64,000 nucleotides of DNA from Streptomyces sp. XD-27 (GTDB taxonomy: Bacteria > Actinomycetota > Actinomycetes > Streptomycetales > Streptomycetaceae): contig NZ_CP130713.1 in the NCBI RefSeq assembly GCF_030553055.1, positions 434,001 to 498,000 on the forward strand. The letters run 5' to 3'. This document shows, in pieces, positions 17,140-25,784 of this stretch (positions within the stretch are counted from its first letter, which is position 1; each line of letters begins with the position of its first letter). The position numbers were made by a program, and so were the translations under genes. The notes under the pieces are model-generated. The model made no database searches. It was not told the DNA's origin and worked only from the letters and a program-made list of their open reading frames with translations.

Positions 17140-17706
17140 GTGTCCCGTGTGTCCCGCCGTATCGTCGTGCCCGCCCTTGTCGTGCTGGTGGTCGTGGCCG
17201 GCATCGGGCTTTACCTTTTCCAGCCCTGGAAGGCGTTCATCGACACCACGGTGAACGAGGCCCTGCCCACGGCCTCCGCCCCCGCGGTGCAGGACGGACC
17301 AGGGATGAAGGACAACGCCGGGACGGGGAGCGGGGAGCCGTCGATGAAGGACGCGGGGCGGATGGACCTCGCCAGGGGCGGCTTCGTCACCCACGAGCAC
17401 GGCACCAGCGGCACCGCCCGTACGATCCGGCTCTCGGACGGCGGCCAGGTGCTGCGGCTGGAGGACCTCAAGACCTCGGACGGGCCGGATGTACGGGTCT
17501 ACCTCTCGCCCCGGGGCGCCGACGCGGTGAAGGCGGGACTCGGGGACGGAGCGGTCGAGCTGGGGAAGCTCAAGGGCAACCTGGGCAACCAGAACTACAC
17601 CGTCCCGGCCGGCACGGATCTGTCCGGGTTCCGCAGCGCCGTCATCTGGTGCAAGCGGTTCTCGGTCTCCTTCGGAGCCGCCGACCTCGACCCGGTGGCG
17701 GGCTGA
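17140..17706 (+). CDS. DM13-domain membrane-anchored protein
   Basis: 188 residues, GTG start after AGGAGG at 17129-17134. A single N-terminal hydrophobic helix (RIVVPALVVLVVVAGIGLYL) acts as a signal anchor, followed by a low-complexity linker. The DM13 domain spans about residues 78-180: FVTHEHGTSGTARTIRLSDG, LKTSDGPDVRVYLSP, LKGNLGNQNYTVPAGTDLSG and AVIWCKRFSVSFGAADL. The invariant cysteine in the WCKRF segment is thought to take part in redox or cofactor binding. It lies extracytoplasmically and precedes a two-component pair by four bases. Confidence 0.87.
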   Translation: MSRVSRRIVVPALVVLVVVAGIGLYLFQPWKAFIDTTVNEALPTASAPAVQDGPGMKDNAGTGSGEPSMKDAGRMDLARGGFVTHEHGTSGTARTIRLSDGGQVLRLEDLKTSDGPDVRVYLSPRGADAVKAGLGDGAVELGKLKGNLGNQNYTVPAGTDLSGFRSAVIWCKRFSVSFGAADLDPVAG

Positions 17707-17710
17707 CCCG

Positions 17711-18463
17711 TTGGACGTCCACCCCGCCCCCGCTCGCGGTCCCGCCCGCCGAGTCCTCGTCGTCGAGGACGAGCCGACGGTCGCCGAGGTCGTCACCGGC
17801 TACCTCACCCGCGCCGGCTACGAGGTCGAGCACGCCGCCGACGGCCTTACCGCCCTGGAACTGGCCGCGGCCCTGCGGCCGCAGCTGGTCGTCCTGGACC
17901 TGATGCTGCCCGGCCTGGACGGCCTGGAGGTATGCCGCAGGCTGCGGGCGGGCGACGGGCCGCCGCTACCGGTGGTGATGCTGACCGCGCGTGGTGAGGA
18001 GGCGGACCGCATCCTGGGCCTGGAACTGGGCGCGGACGACTACGTGACCAAGCCGTTCAGCCCGCGCGAACTGGTGCTGCGGGTGGCCTCCGTGCTGCGC
18101 CGCGCCGAGGCCCCACCGCCCGCCGCCTCTGTGGCCGTGCGGGCGGGTGACCTGGTCGTCGACCCGGCCGCCCGGCGAGCCGAGCGCGGTGGTCGGGAGC
18201 TGGCCCTGACCGGGCGCGAGTTCGATCTTCTGGTCTTCCTGCTGCGCCACCCGGGCCGGGTGTTCTCCCGCGAAGAGCTGCTGCGGCACGTGTGGGGGTG
18301 GGAGTTCGGCGATACCTCGACCGTCACCGTGCACGTACGGCGGCTGCGCGAGAAGGTCGAGGACGACCCGGCCGCACCCAAGCTCATCAGCACCGTGTGG
18401 AGCGCCGGATACCGCTTCGACCCGCCCGACACCCGGGCAGGGGACGGGAGCCCCCGGCCGTGA
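17711..18463 (+). CDS. OmpR-family response regulator
   Basis: 250 residues, TTG start. The receiver domain holds the acidic pair in VLVVEDEP, the phosphoacceptor aspartate in LVVLDLMLPGLDG and the conserved lysine in DDYVTKPFSP. The C-terminal winged helix has LTGREFDLLVFLLRHPGRV and TVTVHVRRLREKVEDDP. Its stop overlaps the kinase start (GTGA), so the pair is translated together. The DM13 gene just upstream may be part of the signal input or a target. Confidence 0.9.
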   Translation: MDVHPAPARGPARRVLVVEDEPTVAEVVTGYLTRAGYEVEHAADGLTALELAAALRPQLVVLDLMLPGLDGLEVCRRLRAGDGPPLPVVMLTARGEEADRILGLELGADDYVTKPFSPRELVLRVASVLRRAEAPPPAASVAVRAGDLVVDPAARRAERGGRELALTGREFDLLVFLLRHPGRVFSREELLRHVWGWEFGDTSTVTVHVRRLREKVEDDPAAPKLISTVWSAGYRFDPPDTRAGDGSPRP

Positions 18464-19701
18464 TCGACATGCTGATCATCGTCGTCCTGGCAGCCGTCGG
18501 TGCCCTGCTCGCCGGGCTGGTCGCCGCCCCGGCCGTCACCTTGCTGCGCCGCCGCTCGGTCGTGGTGTCGATGTTCGCGGTGGCCGCGCTCGCCGTCGTC
18601 GCGATGGCTGCGGGCACGGTCGCGGTGGCGCTGGAGATGTTCCTGTCGGGACACGACTTCCGCGTGGTGCTGATCGTGGTCGCCGTCTCCGGCGCGATCT
18701 CCCTCGGCGCCGCGCTGCTGTTCGGACGCCGGATCGCCGCGGGCAGCCGGGAACTGGCAGCGGCAGCACTCACCGTCGGCAGCGAGGCCGGCTTCGTGGC
18801 CCCCGCGGACCCGCCCACCGCCGAACTCGCCGCGCTCGCCGCCGCCCTGGAGGAGACCGGTGCCCGGCTGAAGGCGGCACAGGCGCGCGAGCGGTCGCTG
18901 GACGCCTCGCGGCGGGAGCTGATCGCCTGGATCTCGCACGATCTGCGCACTCCGCTCGCCGGGCTGCGTGCGATGGCCGAGGCGCTGGAGGACGGTGTCG
19001 CCTCGGATCCCGGCCGCTATCACGCCCGCATGCGCACCGAGGTCGAGCGGCTGTCCGGCATGGTCGACGATCTCTTCGAGCTGTCCCGTATCCAGGCCGG
19101 GTCCCTGGAGCTGGTCCTGGCCCGGGTATCGGTCTACGACCTGGTGGACGACGCCCTCGCCACGGCCCGGCCGCTCGCGGACGAGCGAGGGGTGCGGCTG
19201 GTGGACGGCGGCATCACGCCCCTCCCGGTCCGCGTCGACGGCCAGGGCATCACGCGCGTGCTCGGTAATCTCCTGGTCAACGCCATCCGGGCGACGCCTG
19301 CCGAGGGAACCGTCGCGGTGAGCGCGCACCGCGCGGACGACCTGGTGGTGCTCGCGGTCGAGGACTGCTGCGGCGGCATCCCGGAGCAGGACCTCCCGCA
19401 CGTGTTCGACACAGGCTGGCGGGGCAGCCAGGCCCGCACCCCGCCGCCCGGCCGCGCAGCCACGACTTCCCTGACGCCCCATGCGGGCGCGGCGGACAGT
19501 GTGACGACCGCGGCCCATGCCGCCGCCGCGGGGCAGCAGCGGCACGGCGACACCGGCGCGGGACTCGGGCTCGCGATTGTCCGCGGCATCGTTGAGGCCC
19601 ACGGCGGGCACGCATCGGTCCACAACGCCAGAGCAGGATGCCGCTTCGAGATCACCCTCCCGACCGCCGACGACCGTCGATCGTCGGAACAGGTCGGGTA
19701 A
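18460..19701 (+). CDS. Sensor histidine kinase
   Basis: 413 residues. About three N-terminal helices (residues 3-30, 38-62 and 68-90) leave almost no extracellular sensor domain, so it likely senses within the membrane. A HAMP-like linker leads to the dimerisation/H box [23 protein letters not shown]-binding motifs follow: N box [12 protein letters not shown]1 box [18 protein letters not shown] and G2 box [19 protein letters not shown] 35-40-residue alanine/threonine-rich insertion sits in the ATP lid between G1 and G2, which is unusual in length. Partner of the regulator at 17711. Confidence 0.9.
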   Translation: MIDMLIIVVLAAVGALLAGLVAAPAVTLLRRRSVVVSMFAVAALAVVAMAAGTVAVALEMFLSGHDFRVVLIVVAVSGAISLGAALLFGRRIAAGSRELAAAALTVGSEAGFVAPADPPTAELAALAAALEETGARLKAAQARERSLDASRRELIAWISHDLRTPLAGLRAMAEALEDGVASDPGRYHARMRTEVERLSGMVDDLFELSRIQAGSLELVLARVSVYDLVDDALATARPLADERGVRLVDGGITPLPVRVDGQGITRVLGNLLVNAIRATPAEGTVAVSAHRADDLVVLAVEDCCGGIPEQDLPHVFDTGWRGSQARTPPPGRAATTSLTPHAGAADSVTTAAHAAAAGQQRHGDTGAGLGLAIVRGIVEAHGGHASVHNARAGCRFEITLPTADDRRSSEQVG

Positions 19702-19775
19702 GCCGGACGTACGACTCGAGGCACTGGCCCGACCGTTGGGAGCGCGATCAGGTGAGAGTCGCGAGGGCGGAGAGG

Positions 19776-20031
19776 ATGTCGGCCGGTTCGGCAGAGCTGA
19801 TCGAGCCGGTCCTGGCGGCCTGGCGCGTCGAGCGCCGCGGGAGGGCCCTGGACTTCGGCCGCCCGCCCGAGCACGACCTGCGCGAGATCATGAACGCAAT
19901 CCTGTACGTGGACCGGACCGGCGTGCAGTGGCGCTACCTGCCGCACGACTTCCCGCCCTGGAACACGGTCTACGGCTACTTCGCCAAATGGCAGAAGGAC
20001 AGCATCCTCGCCCAGCTCAACGGCCTGCTGC
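19776..20031 (+). pseudogene. IS5-family transposase N-terminal fragment
   Basis: About 85 residues of an IS5-type transposase with the DUF4096 region: [36 protein letters not shown] and [18 protein letters not shown], closing at [10 protein letters not shown]. At about 20032 the reading passes directly into a different gene fragment, so the catalytic DDE part has been lost. I could not identify terminal inverted repeats. It lies just after the histidine kinase stop. Confidence 0.75.
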
Positions 20032-20370
20032 GAGAGCCTCTCGCGCGCCTACGAACTCGCCCTGAGCGGCGGCCCCCCGGATCCCGCCGACGACACGTGC
20101 CAGCTCACCGACTTCGCACGCCGGCAGCGGGAACGGCTCGCCACGCCGGAGGCGGCCCGGATGACGGACCACTGGGTCCGGCAGTTGCGGCACTCCCCGA
20201 GGGCACGACCGTTCCGCACGACCGCCCGGTGCCCGAGGGCGTCTCCTTCGCCGGTGACCGGGCCGGGTACGCGGGACTGCATCGGGCTGCTGATCAACAC
20301 GCATGCCCTGCGCCAGCGGTTGCCTGCCGCCGCCCCGCTCCGCGACCTGCCGCACACCACCGCTGAGCGG
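20032..20370 (+). pseudogene. NRPS condensation-domain relic
   Basis: Fragments in shifting frames resemble the C-terminal half of a nonribosomal peptide synthetase condensation domain. These are [12 protein letters not shown] followed by [20 protein letters not shown], then [20 protein letters not shown] in another frame, and [14 protein letters not shown], which matches the conserved IGxFVNTLxLR motif. The HHxxxDG motif and everything before it are gone. It is sandwiched between transposase and MFS fragments, so a former biosynthetic locus has been eroded here. Assignment is by motif recognition only. Confidence 0.5.
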
Positions 20371-20411
20371 CCGGCCGGGGCGGTGCAGAACCAGGTGTCG
20401 GCCTCGGTGGG

Positions 20412-20632
20412 GGGACTGATGTCGTGGGCGCGCTCCTGGTCACCTCCGCGCTGATGCTCAGCGTCCACACGATCGTCGAGACCACCGACTACAGCTGGAC
20501 TTCCGCCCACACGCTGGGCTTCGGCGCCGCGGCACCCGCCCTGCTCCTCGCGTTCGTCGCCCGCCAGGCGAAGGCGGCCCACCCGCTCCTGCCGCTGCGA
20601 GTGTTCCGCTCGCGCGACGTCTCAGGAGCGAT
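20412..20632 (+). pseudogene. DHA2-type MFS exporter fragment
   Basis: About 70 residues of a drug-exporter-like protein: VVGALLVTSALMLSVHTIVE, then TDYSWTSAHTLGFGAAAPAL and QAKAAHPLLPLRVFRSRDVSGA. This is the helix 6/7 region of 14-helix major facilitator exporters. The frame then runs into the 3' end of the SPASM radical SAM gene on the opposite strand. It completes a patch of three fragments bordering the RiPP-like operon. Confidence 0.6.
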
Positions 20633-21865
20633 CCCTCGCCGCCGCCCTGCTGGGTTCCGGCTCTCGGAGTGCGCGGGCGAGGTCGCTGTGGACACGGCGC
20701 AGGACGTGCTCGAAGTACCTTTTGTAGCCGGAGCAGTAGTAGTCCTTTGTCTCCAGGATCTTCGCGTCCTTGAGCGAATGGAACATGCAGCCGCTGTAGC
20801 ACAGGTCGAAGAAGGCGCACTTCGAGCAGGTGGCCAGCACCTTGCGTTCCCGAGCCTCGATCCCGTCGAACAGCGCCGTCCGGGCGACGTGCTCGGGTTC
20901 CATCTCATGGATGTTGCCGTAGCGGAACGACGGCTCGCCCTGGAACATGCCGCAGGGAAAGAGGTCGCCGTCGGGTGAGATACCGAGGAAGTAGCGGTGG
21001 CAGCTCCGGGTGTAGAAGCAGCTGTGGGTGACCGCGTCGCCGAGGATCCGGGCGATGTGCTGGCCGAAGGGCTCGATGGAGATCCTCGGATCGGGGTCGT
21101 CGAACCAGGCGTCGAACACGCGCACAAGGAACCGCCCGTATTCCTCGGCGCTGATGCCCAGGTCGGCCCCACCTGCGTGTCGGCCAGCCCGGAACGCGTG
21201 AGCGGGTTGATCTTCATGTGGATGCGCCGGCTCGCGAACTCCTCGTAGACGGCCTCCGGTTCCCCGACGTTGTTGCGGTTGACCGTCACGATCGCCCCGG
21301 CCGCCCGCCCCCGTTCCTGCAGACGCCGTGCGGCGTCGACGGTCGTCGCGTGACCGCCGGCGTGCGCCGCGCGGCCTGCCCCGCCCGCGCCGGTGCCGCA
21401 GCCGCCCTCCGTGCCGCAGCCGCCCCCGGTGCCGCAGCCGCCCTCGTTGAGCAGCGGCAGTCTCCGGCGCGGCCTTCGGGAGGCGTCCGTGAGCGCGGCC
21501 GGGCCGTCGAGGCTGAGGCCGATGCTCACGTCGTTGGCCAGCAGGAACTCCAGCATGGCGTCGTCGAGGCGGGTGGCGTTGGTCTGCGTGGCGTTGGTGT
21601 ACGCGACGCGGGTGGCGGTGCGCCGCTGCTCGGCAAAGACGCGCTCGAAGAATCTCCGGCCGCGCAGCAGCGGCTCTCCGCCGTGCCACACGAAGTGGAC
21701 CGACTCGAAGGAGTCCGAGTCGAGGAAGGCGCGCACCACGCGCCGGGCCGTCTCGTCCGTCATCTTCTTGTGGAAGACGGACGGCTCGATGAAGCAGTAG
21801 CGGCACTGCATGTCACAGGCGTTGGTCACCTTGGTGATCAGTGTGAGGTGAGGGCTGAGCGTCAT
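20622..21865 (-). CDS. Radical SAM/SPASM peptide-modifying enzyme (apparent frameshift)
   Basis: 414 residues once one base is restored at the CCCC run at 21167-21170. Radical SAM cluster CDMQCRYC lies at residues 17-24 (Cys17, 21, 24), followed by VHFVWHGGEPLLRG. The C-terminal SPASM domain supplies further cysteines in CFYTRSCHRY, FPCGMFQG, CSKCAFFDLCYSGC and YYCSGYKRYFEHV, enough for two auxiliary [4Fe-4S] clusters. This is the build of anaerobic sulfatase-maturase-like and RiPP cross-linking enzymes. A Gly/Cys-rich repeat interrupts residues about 140-162. Its ATG overlaps the stop of the methyltransferase (ATGA). It is the last gene of the operon. Confidence 0.83.
21391..21444. repeat. 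Three tandem 18-bp repeats inside the SPASM gene
   Basis: Three 18-base units begin at 21391, 21409 and 21427 and encode a GGCGT[G/E] repeat on the minus strand. The units differ at only two or three positions. The insertion falls between the radical SAM core strands, which is odd for this fold. Confidence 0.85.
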
Positions 21866-22503
21866 CGCCGCACCAGCCTTTCGAGTCGTCGCTCAAGGCG
21901 CTCCAGGCACTGATCGGCTTCGGTCAGCAGCCTGCTGGGCATCGGCGGGTTCCGGTCCGGCTCGATCACGATGAGGCCGTAGGGGTTGCCGAAGTAGTCG
22001 TACTCGCGGACGGTGCACGGATAGCGCGTGAAATCGGAGGCGTACCACTGCGAGCGGTGGTGGTCGGGCTCTTCCCGGCCCTCCCGGCGCCAGCCGTCAC
22101 CGAGCGGGATGCGCACCACGACGAGCGGGCACAGGCCGGCGGCGGCATCGAGCAGCAACCGGCCGTCGTCCTTGGGCAGGTGCTCGATGACGTCGCCGAA
22201 GAGGATGGCGTCGTAGGAGTACTGGGCGGCGCGCGAGGGCACCAGCCGGCGAATGTCGCCGACGAGGATCTCCGTGTAGAGGTGCCGGGCGTGCGGCTGC
22301 ACCCGCTTCTCGTCGATTTCGATGCCGTCGATGCGGGTGGCCCACTGGGACGGCTGGACGCGCCCGGACCACACGTCGAGGTACTGGCGGAGCAGGCCGC
22401 CCCAGAGCCCGAAGCCGATCCCGGCGTCGAGCACGGCCGACGGGCGGCGCTCGACCATCGCCTGGAGGCAGTCCTCCATGCCTCTCCAGATGCTCAGGGG
22501 CAT
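21862..22503 (-). CDS. Class I SAM-dependent methyltransferase
   Basis: 213 residues from the ATG at 22503; a GTG 48 bases upstream is possible. SAM motifs: VLDAGIGFGLWGGLLRQYL (motif I, residues about 25-43), an acidic GIEIDEKRV, and YDAILFGDVIEHLPKDDG (motif II with the DVIEH signature of small-molecule methyltransferases). The C-terminal part is helical with paired arginine/leucine heptads. It overlaps the glycosyltransferase end by about 10 bases and the SPASM gene by 4, so it belongs to the same operon. Whether it acts on a sugar, the peptide C-terminus or a side chain is open. Confidence 0.82.
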   Translation of the reverse strand: MPLSIWRGMEDCLQAMVERRPSAVLDAGIGFGLWGGLLRQYLDVWSGRVQPSQWATRIDGIEIDEKRVQPHARHLYTEILVGDIRRLVPSRAAQYSYDAILFGDVIEHLPKDDGRLLLDAAAGLCPLVVVRIPLGDGWRREGREEPDHHRSQWYASDFTRYPCTVREYDYFGNPYGLIVIEPDRNPPMPSRLLTEADQCLERLERRLERLVRR

Positions 22504-23800
22504 ACGTCCTGTCTTTCCTCGGTGCCGTCGGTACGTTGCCGGGGCACGCACAGCGCCCGGCGCACTCCGGCCGCGAACGCGTCGTCATACGCGCCGAGGC
22601 GTGCGTGGTCGCAGGTGTGCCAGAACCACCGCAGCGCGTCCGAGGGCTCCCGGGCGGCGATCTCCGCCAGCGGGGCGCGCCAGGCGGCGGGCAGCGCGAG
22701 GGGGCCGGAGCGACCGGCGGCGCCGGTGGCCGAGGGGCGCCGCCGGTGAGGTGGGAGAGCAGGCCGATCGTGGCGGAGCGGCCGAACCGGCGCCGGGCCG
22801 CGGCCGACACCTCTTGGGGTCGGGGCGGTCGGGGGGTGCTCAGCACGTCGTAGACCGCCCGCAGCAAGAGCTCCTCGTTCACGTGGGGGGTGCCGGTGCG
22901 CGGGTCGGTCGCGACGTCGACCAGTGTTCCGCCCGGTTGGGCGAGGACCTCGGCGAATCCGTCGTAGCGCGGCGCGACGGCGGGGGTTCCGCAGGCCAGC
23001 GCCTCCGCCGGCGCCCGGCCGAAGGTCTCGAAGTGGCTGGTGGAGGCGGTGACGAAGACGTCGGCGACGTTGTAGAGGTCGGCCAGCTGCTCGCGCGTGG
23101 GGTCGGCCACCAGGTGCACGCCCGAGTCGCTGCCCAGTCGCCCAAGGGCGGCCGCGAGGTAGCCCCGGTCGAGCAGGTGGGTGGCGATCACCACGTGGAG
23201 GTCGGAGAAGAGCACGCGGGCTCGCAGTCCCACCCGGAGCAGCCGGTAGAGGTCCTTGTCGGGCTGGGACCGCCCCGCGAACAGGAGCAGTCTGCCCGGG
23301 GGGATCCGCAGCTCCTCACGGGTCCTCACGGCCCCGGGGCGCAGCCCGAACAGCCCGTCGTCGATGCCGTAGGGCTCCCCGACCGACGCCGGGACGCCTT
23401 GGGCCGCGTAGAGCCCGGCCGATGGCGTCGATCCCAGGAAGACCCGGTCCCCCGGTGCGGCGAAGCGCCGGTAGAGGGCGAGGGCGGCGATGTCGTACCA
23501 GCGGCGGGGGTTGAGGTACGGCAGCACGGTCAGGGTTCCCGCGAACCCGTGGTCCCGCAGGAGCGCGGCCCACAGGAATCCGCCCGGCCCCTCGGCGACC
23601 ACGGCCGGCAGCGCCGTGAAGCCGGTGAGGGCACGGGCGAGGTGCTCCAACGGCGGAATCGCTGGAGGTCCGCTGCTGAGTGAGGGTGCGCCGGTGGCCA
23701 GCCGGACGGTCACCGGAAGGTGTTCGCCCAGCCAGCGTGCCTCCACGCTGCACGTGGTGTCCGTGTAGGGGAAGTACCCCACGGTGGGCACCGGTGGCAT
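22494..23800 (-). CDS. GT-B glycosyltransferase, group 1/4 type (apparent frameshift)
   Basis: 435 residues after restoring one base at the GGGGG run at 22700-22704. The restored tail reads ALPAAWRAPLAEIAAREPSD and WFWHTCDHARLGAYDDAF, which is far more protein-like than the alternative. The core shows LLLFAGRSQPDKDLYRLLRV and the GT4-type donor site FETFGRAPAEALACGTPAVA. It should be a retaining, cytoplasmic NDP-sugar-dependent enzyme. The ATG at 23800 follows TAGGCGG and lies 4 bases behind the stop of the small repeat-containing gene; a GTG at 23818 is the alternative. In the RiPP setting it could glycosylate the product. Confidence 0.82.
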
Positions 23801-23804
23801 CCGC

Positions 23805-24092
23805 CTACTGGCCGGCACGGGGTGGTTTCCCTGACTCCTCGACGGCGGCCCGCACCACCACGTCGTAGGCCGGCGGCTGGAAGGCGGGCACCGTCCTCAC
23901 CACCACCTCGTAGTCGGCCTGCAGCTCGGGCTGGGACCTCACGATCACCTCGTAGTCGGCCGGCAGCCCCGGTCGCGGCCCCGGCCCGGCCTTGAGCTCG
24001 TCGATCGTCCTGCGCAGGGCACGCACCTCCTTCAGCAGTTCCGCCAGCTCCTGCTCATGTTCCTGGTCACGTTCCTGGTCAGAGTCGGCCAT
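23805..24092 (-). CDS. Candidate RiPP precursor with three YxVxVR repeats
   Basis: 95 residues from the ATG at 24092, which follows GAGGTGGGA. Residues 1-35 are a highly charged helix (ELAELLKEVRALRRTIDELK) that could serve as a leader. A Gly/Pro hinge (AGPGPRPGLP) follows, then three copies of a short motif: ADYEVIVR (45-52), ADYEVVVR (59-66) and PAYDVVVR (74-81), spaced 14-15 residues. I do not recognise a protein family. A helical leader plus repeated, nearly identical cores beside radical SAM and kinase genes is what a multicore precursor would look like. It could instead be a small scaffold protein. Confidence 0.6.
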   Translation of the reverse strand: MADSDQERDQEHEQELAELLKEVRALRRTIDELKAGPGPRPGLPADYEVIVRSQPELQADYEVVVRTVPAFQPPAYDVVVRAAVEESGKPPRAGQ

Positions 24093-24171
24093 TCCCACCT
24101 CGCGCACGCGTGCCTTTCCTCAGGGGGTACCACGCGTGAGCGCCGGTACCGCATCGCTTACTGCACGTGGC

Positions 24172-25478
24172 CTAGGGCCGGATACCGGAGAGGAGTGCGC
24201 GCAGGCGGTCGAGGGCCCAGGCGTCCGCCTCGTCGCCCGGGTCCCTTGTCAGGCAGGCGTACAGGTCGATGTGCCTGTCGTCCCAGCCGTTCCGGTCCCG
24301 GTCGTAGGGGTGGAGGACGGAGACGAGGAAGTGCGCCAGGTCCGAGCGCCGGGGGTCGTCCATCTGGGGGTGACGAAGAACGTGCGCATCGGCGGCGCGT
24401 GGTCACCGATCACGCCCGCGGCCTCGAAGTCGACCGCGCGCACGCCACCGTCCGGGGTGGCGAGCAGGTTCGCGAGCTTGGCGTCGCCCAGGTAGACGCC
24501 GGCCGCGTGGAACCGCTTGAGCAGCGTCCACGCCCGCTCCAGGTGGCCGGCGCGGAGCCGCCCGGTGGCCTTGTGCCGCAGGAGGCTGGTCCCGTCGATG
24601 TACTCCAGGACGAGAACGACCTTGCGGGGGACGTCCAGCGCGTCCACCAGCGCGGGGGCCAGGTGGCCCAGGCCGCGTTCGGCGAGCATCCGGTAGCAGG
24701 CGAGCTCCCGGCGCAGGAGGTCGCAGCCGTCGGTTCCGTCCGCCTGGAGCTGCCCGCGGTGGTACCCCGCCTTCAGCACGACCTCGCGGAGGGTTTCGCC
24801 GGTCGTGTCCATGGCGTGGAAGACGCCGCATTTGCCTTGCTGGGCCAGCGCGCGGAAGACGGGGTAGCGGCGCAGGAAGTGCCGCACCCGCGCGTCCTCC
24901 GGTTCGGGGTCGGTGAACTCGGCGAGCGCGTCCGGCACGCCGTCCGGCACCGCGTGGGCGAGGCTGGTCCGGTTGTCCTCGACCTCGCGGCGGTCCAGCA
25001 CGAGCGTGCCGCCGAGGTAGGAACCGAAGCGGTAGTACAGCGGCAGCCGGCCGCCGAAGGGCCGGGCGCACGGCACCGCGGGGCACTGGTCGCGGTACGG
25101 CCCGAGCGCCTCCTTCAACGTCTTCAGCAGGAGCGCGTCGGGACGCGGGAGGTAGGCGACCAGGCACTTGCCGATCTGGGAGTAGCCGAACACCCCGGCG
25201 TTCAGCTGCTGCAAGGTGGCGACGTCCTTGACGTACTTGAAATGCAGACCCGCCCCGAAGAGCAGCGGAGCCAGTCGGCAGGTGAGCTCCCGGGCGTTGA
25301 GCAGCGTCATCGGGACGTAGAGCTTCCACCCCTGGACGGCGCCTGGGCAGGGGGCGCCGCACGCGTACCAGTAGGTGGACTCGGTGAAAGGGACGCGGGC
25401 GTCGAGCTCGCGGGGGTGGGGCAGCGCCGGGGCGGTCACTGGTGCGCCTGACGCCACGGCAGTGCCGGCGCTCAGCAC
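24172..25478 (-). CDS. Lanthipeptide-synthetase-like lyase/kinase without cyclase (apparent frameshift)
   Basis: 435 residues after restoring one base at the GGGGG run at 24366-24370. The first 190 residues resemble the phosphoSer/Thr lyase part of class III LanKC enzymes: WYACG, GWKLYVPMTLLNARELT, FKYVKDVATLQQLNAG and PLYYRFGSYLGG. A kinase domain follows, with VVLK (Lys236), LEYIDGTSL, the catalytic loop GDAKLAN (Asp332, Asn337) and DFE (350-352) in place of DFG. The restored C-terminus reads PQMDDPRRSDLAHFLVSVLH. No LanC-like cyclase region exists. Its GTG start overlaps the stop of the upstream small gene by 7 bases. Likely role: dehydration of Ser/Thr in the precursor. Confidence 0.78.
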
Positions 25479-25729
25479 TCCACCAGGACCGTGGTCAAGG
25501 TGACCGTGGTGATCGTGTACGCCTCTTCTTCCGCACCGGCGCGGGCGGGGAGCAGGGCGGCCAGGTCGCGTTCGCCGGTGGCGAAGGTGAGCAGGCGGCC
25601 GACCCGTTCCTCGTCGGTCTTCATCGCCTCGAGCTCGCGGATGACGGACTTGTACTTGTCGGGGTCCTCGCGCATGGTGCGGATGACGTCGAGAATCGCC
25701 TGCTCGGTCTCGTTCTGCTCGTAGGCCAT
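25472..25729 (-). CDS. Candidate RiPP precursor peptide with Thr-rich C-terminus
   Basis: 85 residues with a near-perfect AGGAGG ribosome-binding site. Residues 1-62 are a charged, helical leader (AILDVIRTMREDPDKYKSVI, then LLTFATGERDLAALLPARAG). The C-terminus is the striking part: AYTITTVTLTTVLVEC (70-85) holds six threonines, beta-branched aliphatics and a single terminal cysteine. This is suited to dehydration to dehydrobutyrine, thioether closure to the cysteine, and C-methylation by a B12 radical SAM enzyme. The gene lies between the radical SAM gene and the lyase/kinase gene, overlapping the latter by 7 bases. The family is not one I can name. Confidence 0.7.
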   Translation of the reverse strand: MAYEQNETEQAILDVIRTMREDPDKYKSVIRELEAMKTDEERVGRLLTFATGERDLAALLPARAGAEEEAYTITTVTLTTVLVEC

Positions 25730-25784
25730 GGTTCCTCCTGGTCGTGGGGGGTGCGAACTCACGTCCTCATCGGGGGGCGCGCAC

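Noticed and set aside
24172..25478. Calling the lyase/kinase a full class III lanthipeptide synthetase
   Set aside because: There is no LanC-like cyclase region and the gene stops at 24172, so only the lyase and kinase parts can be claimed.
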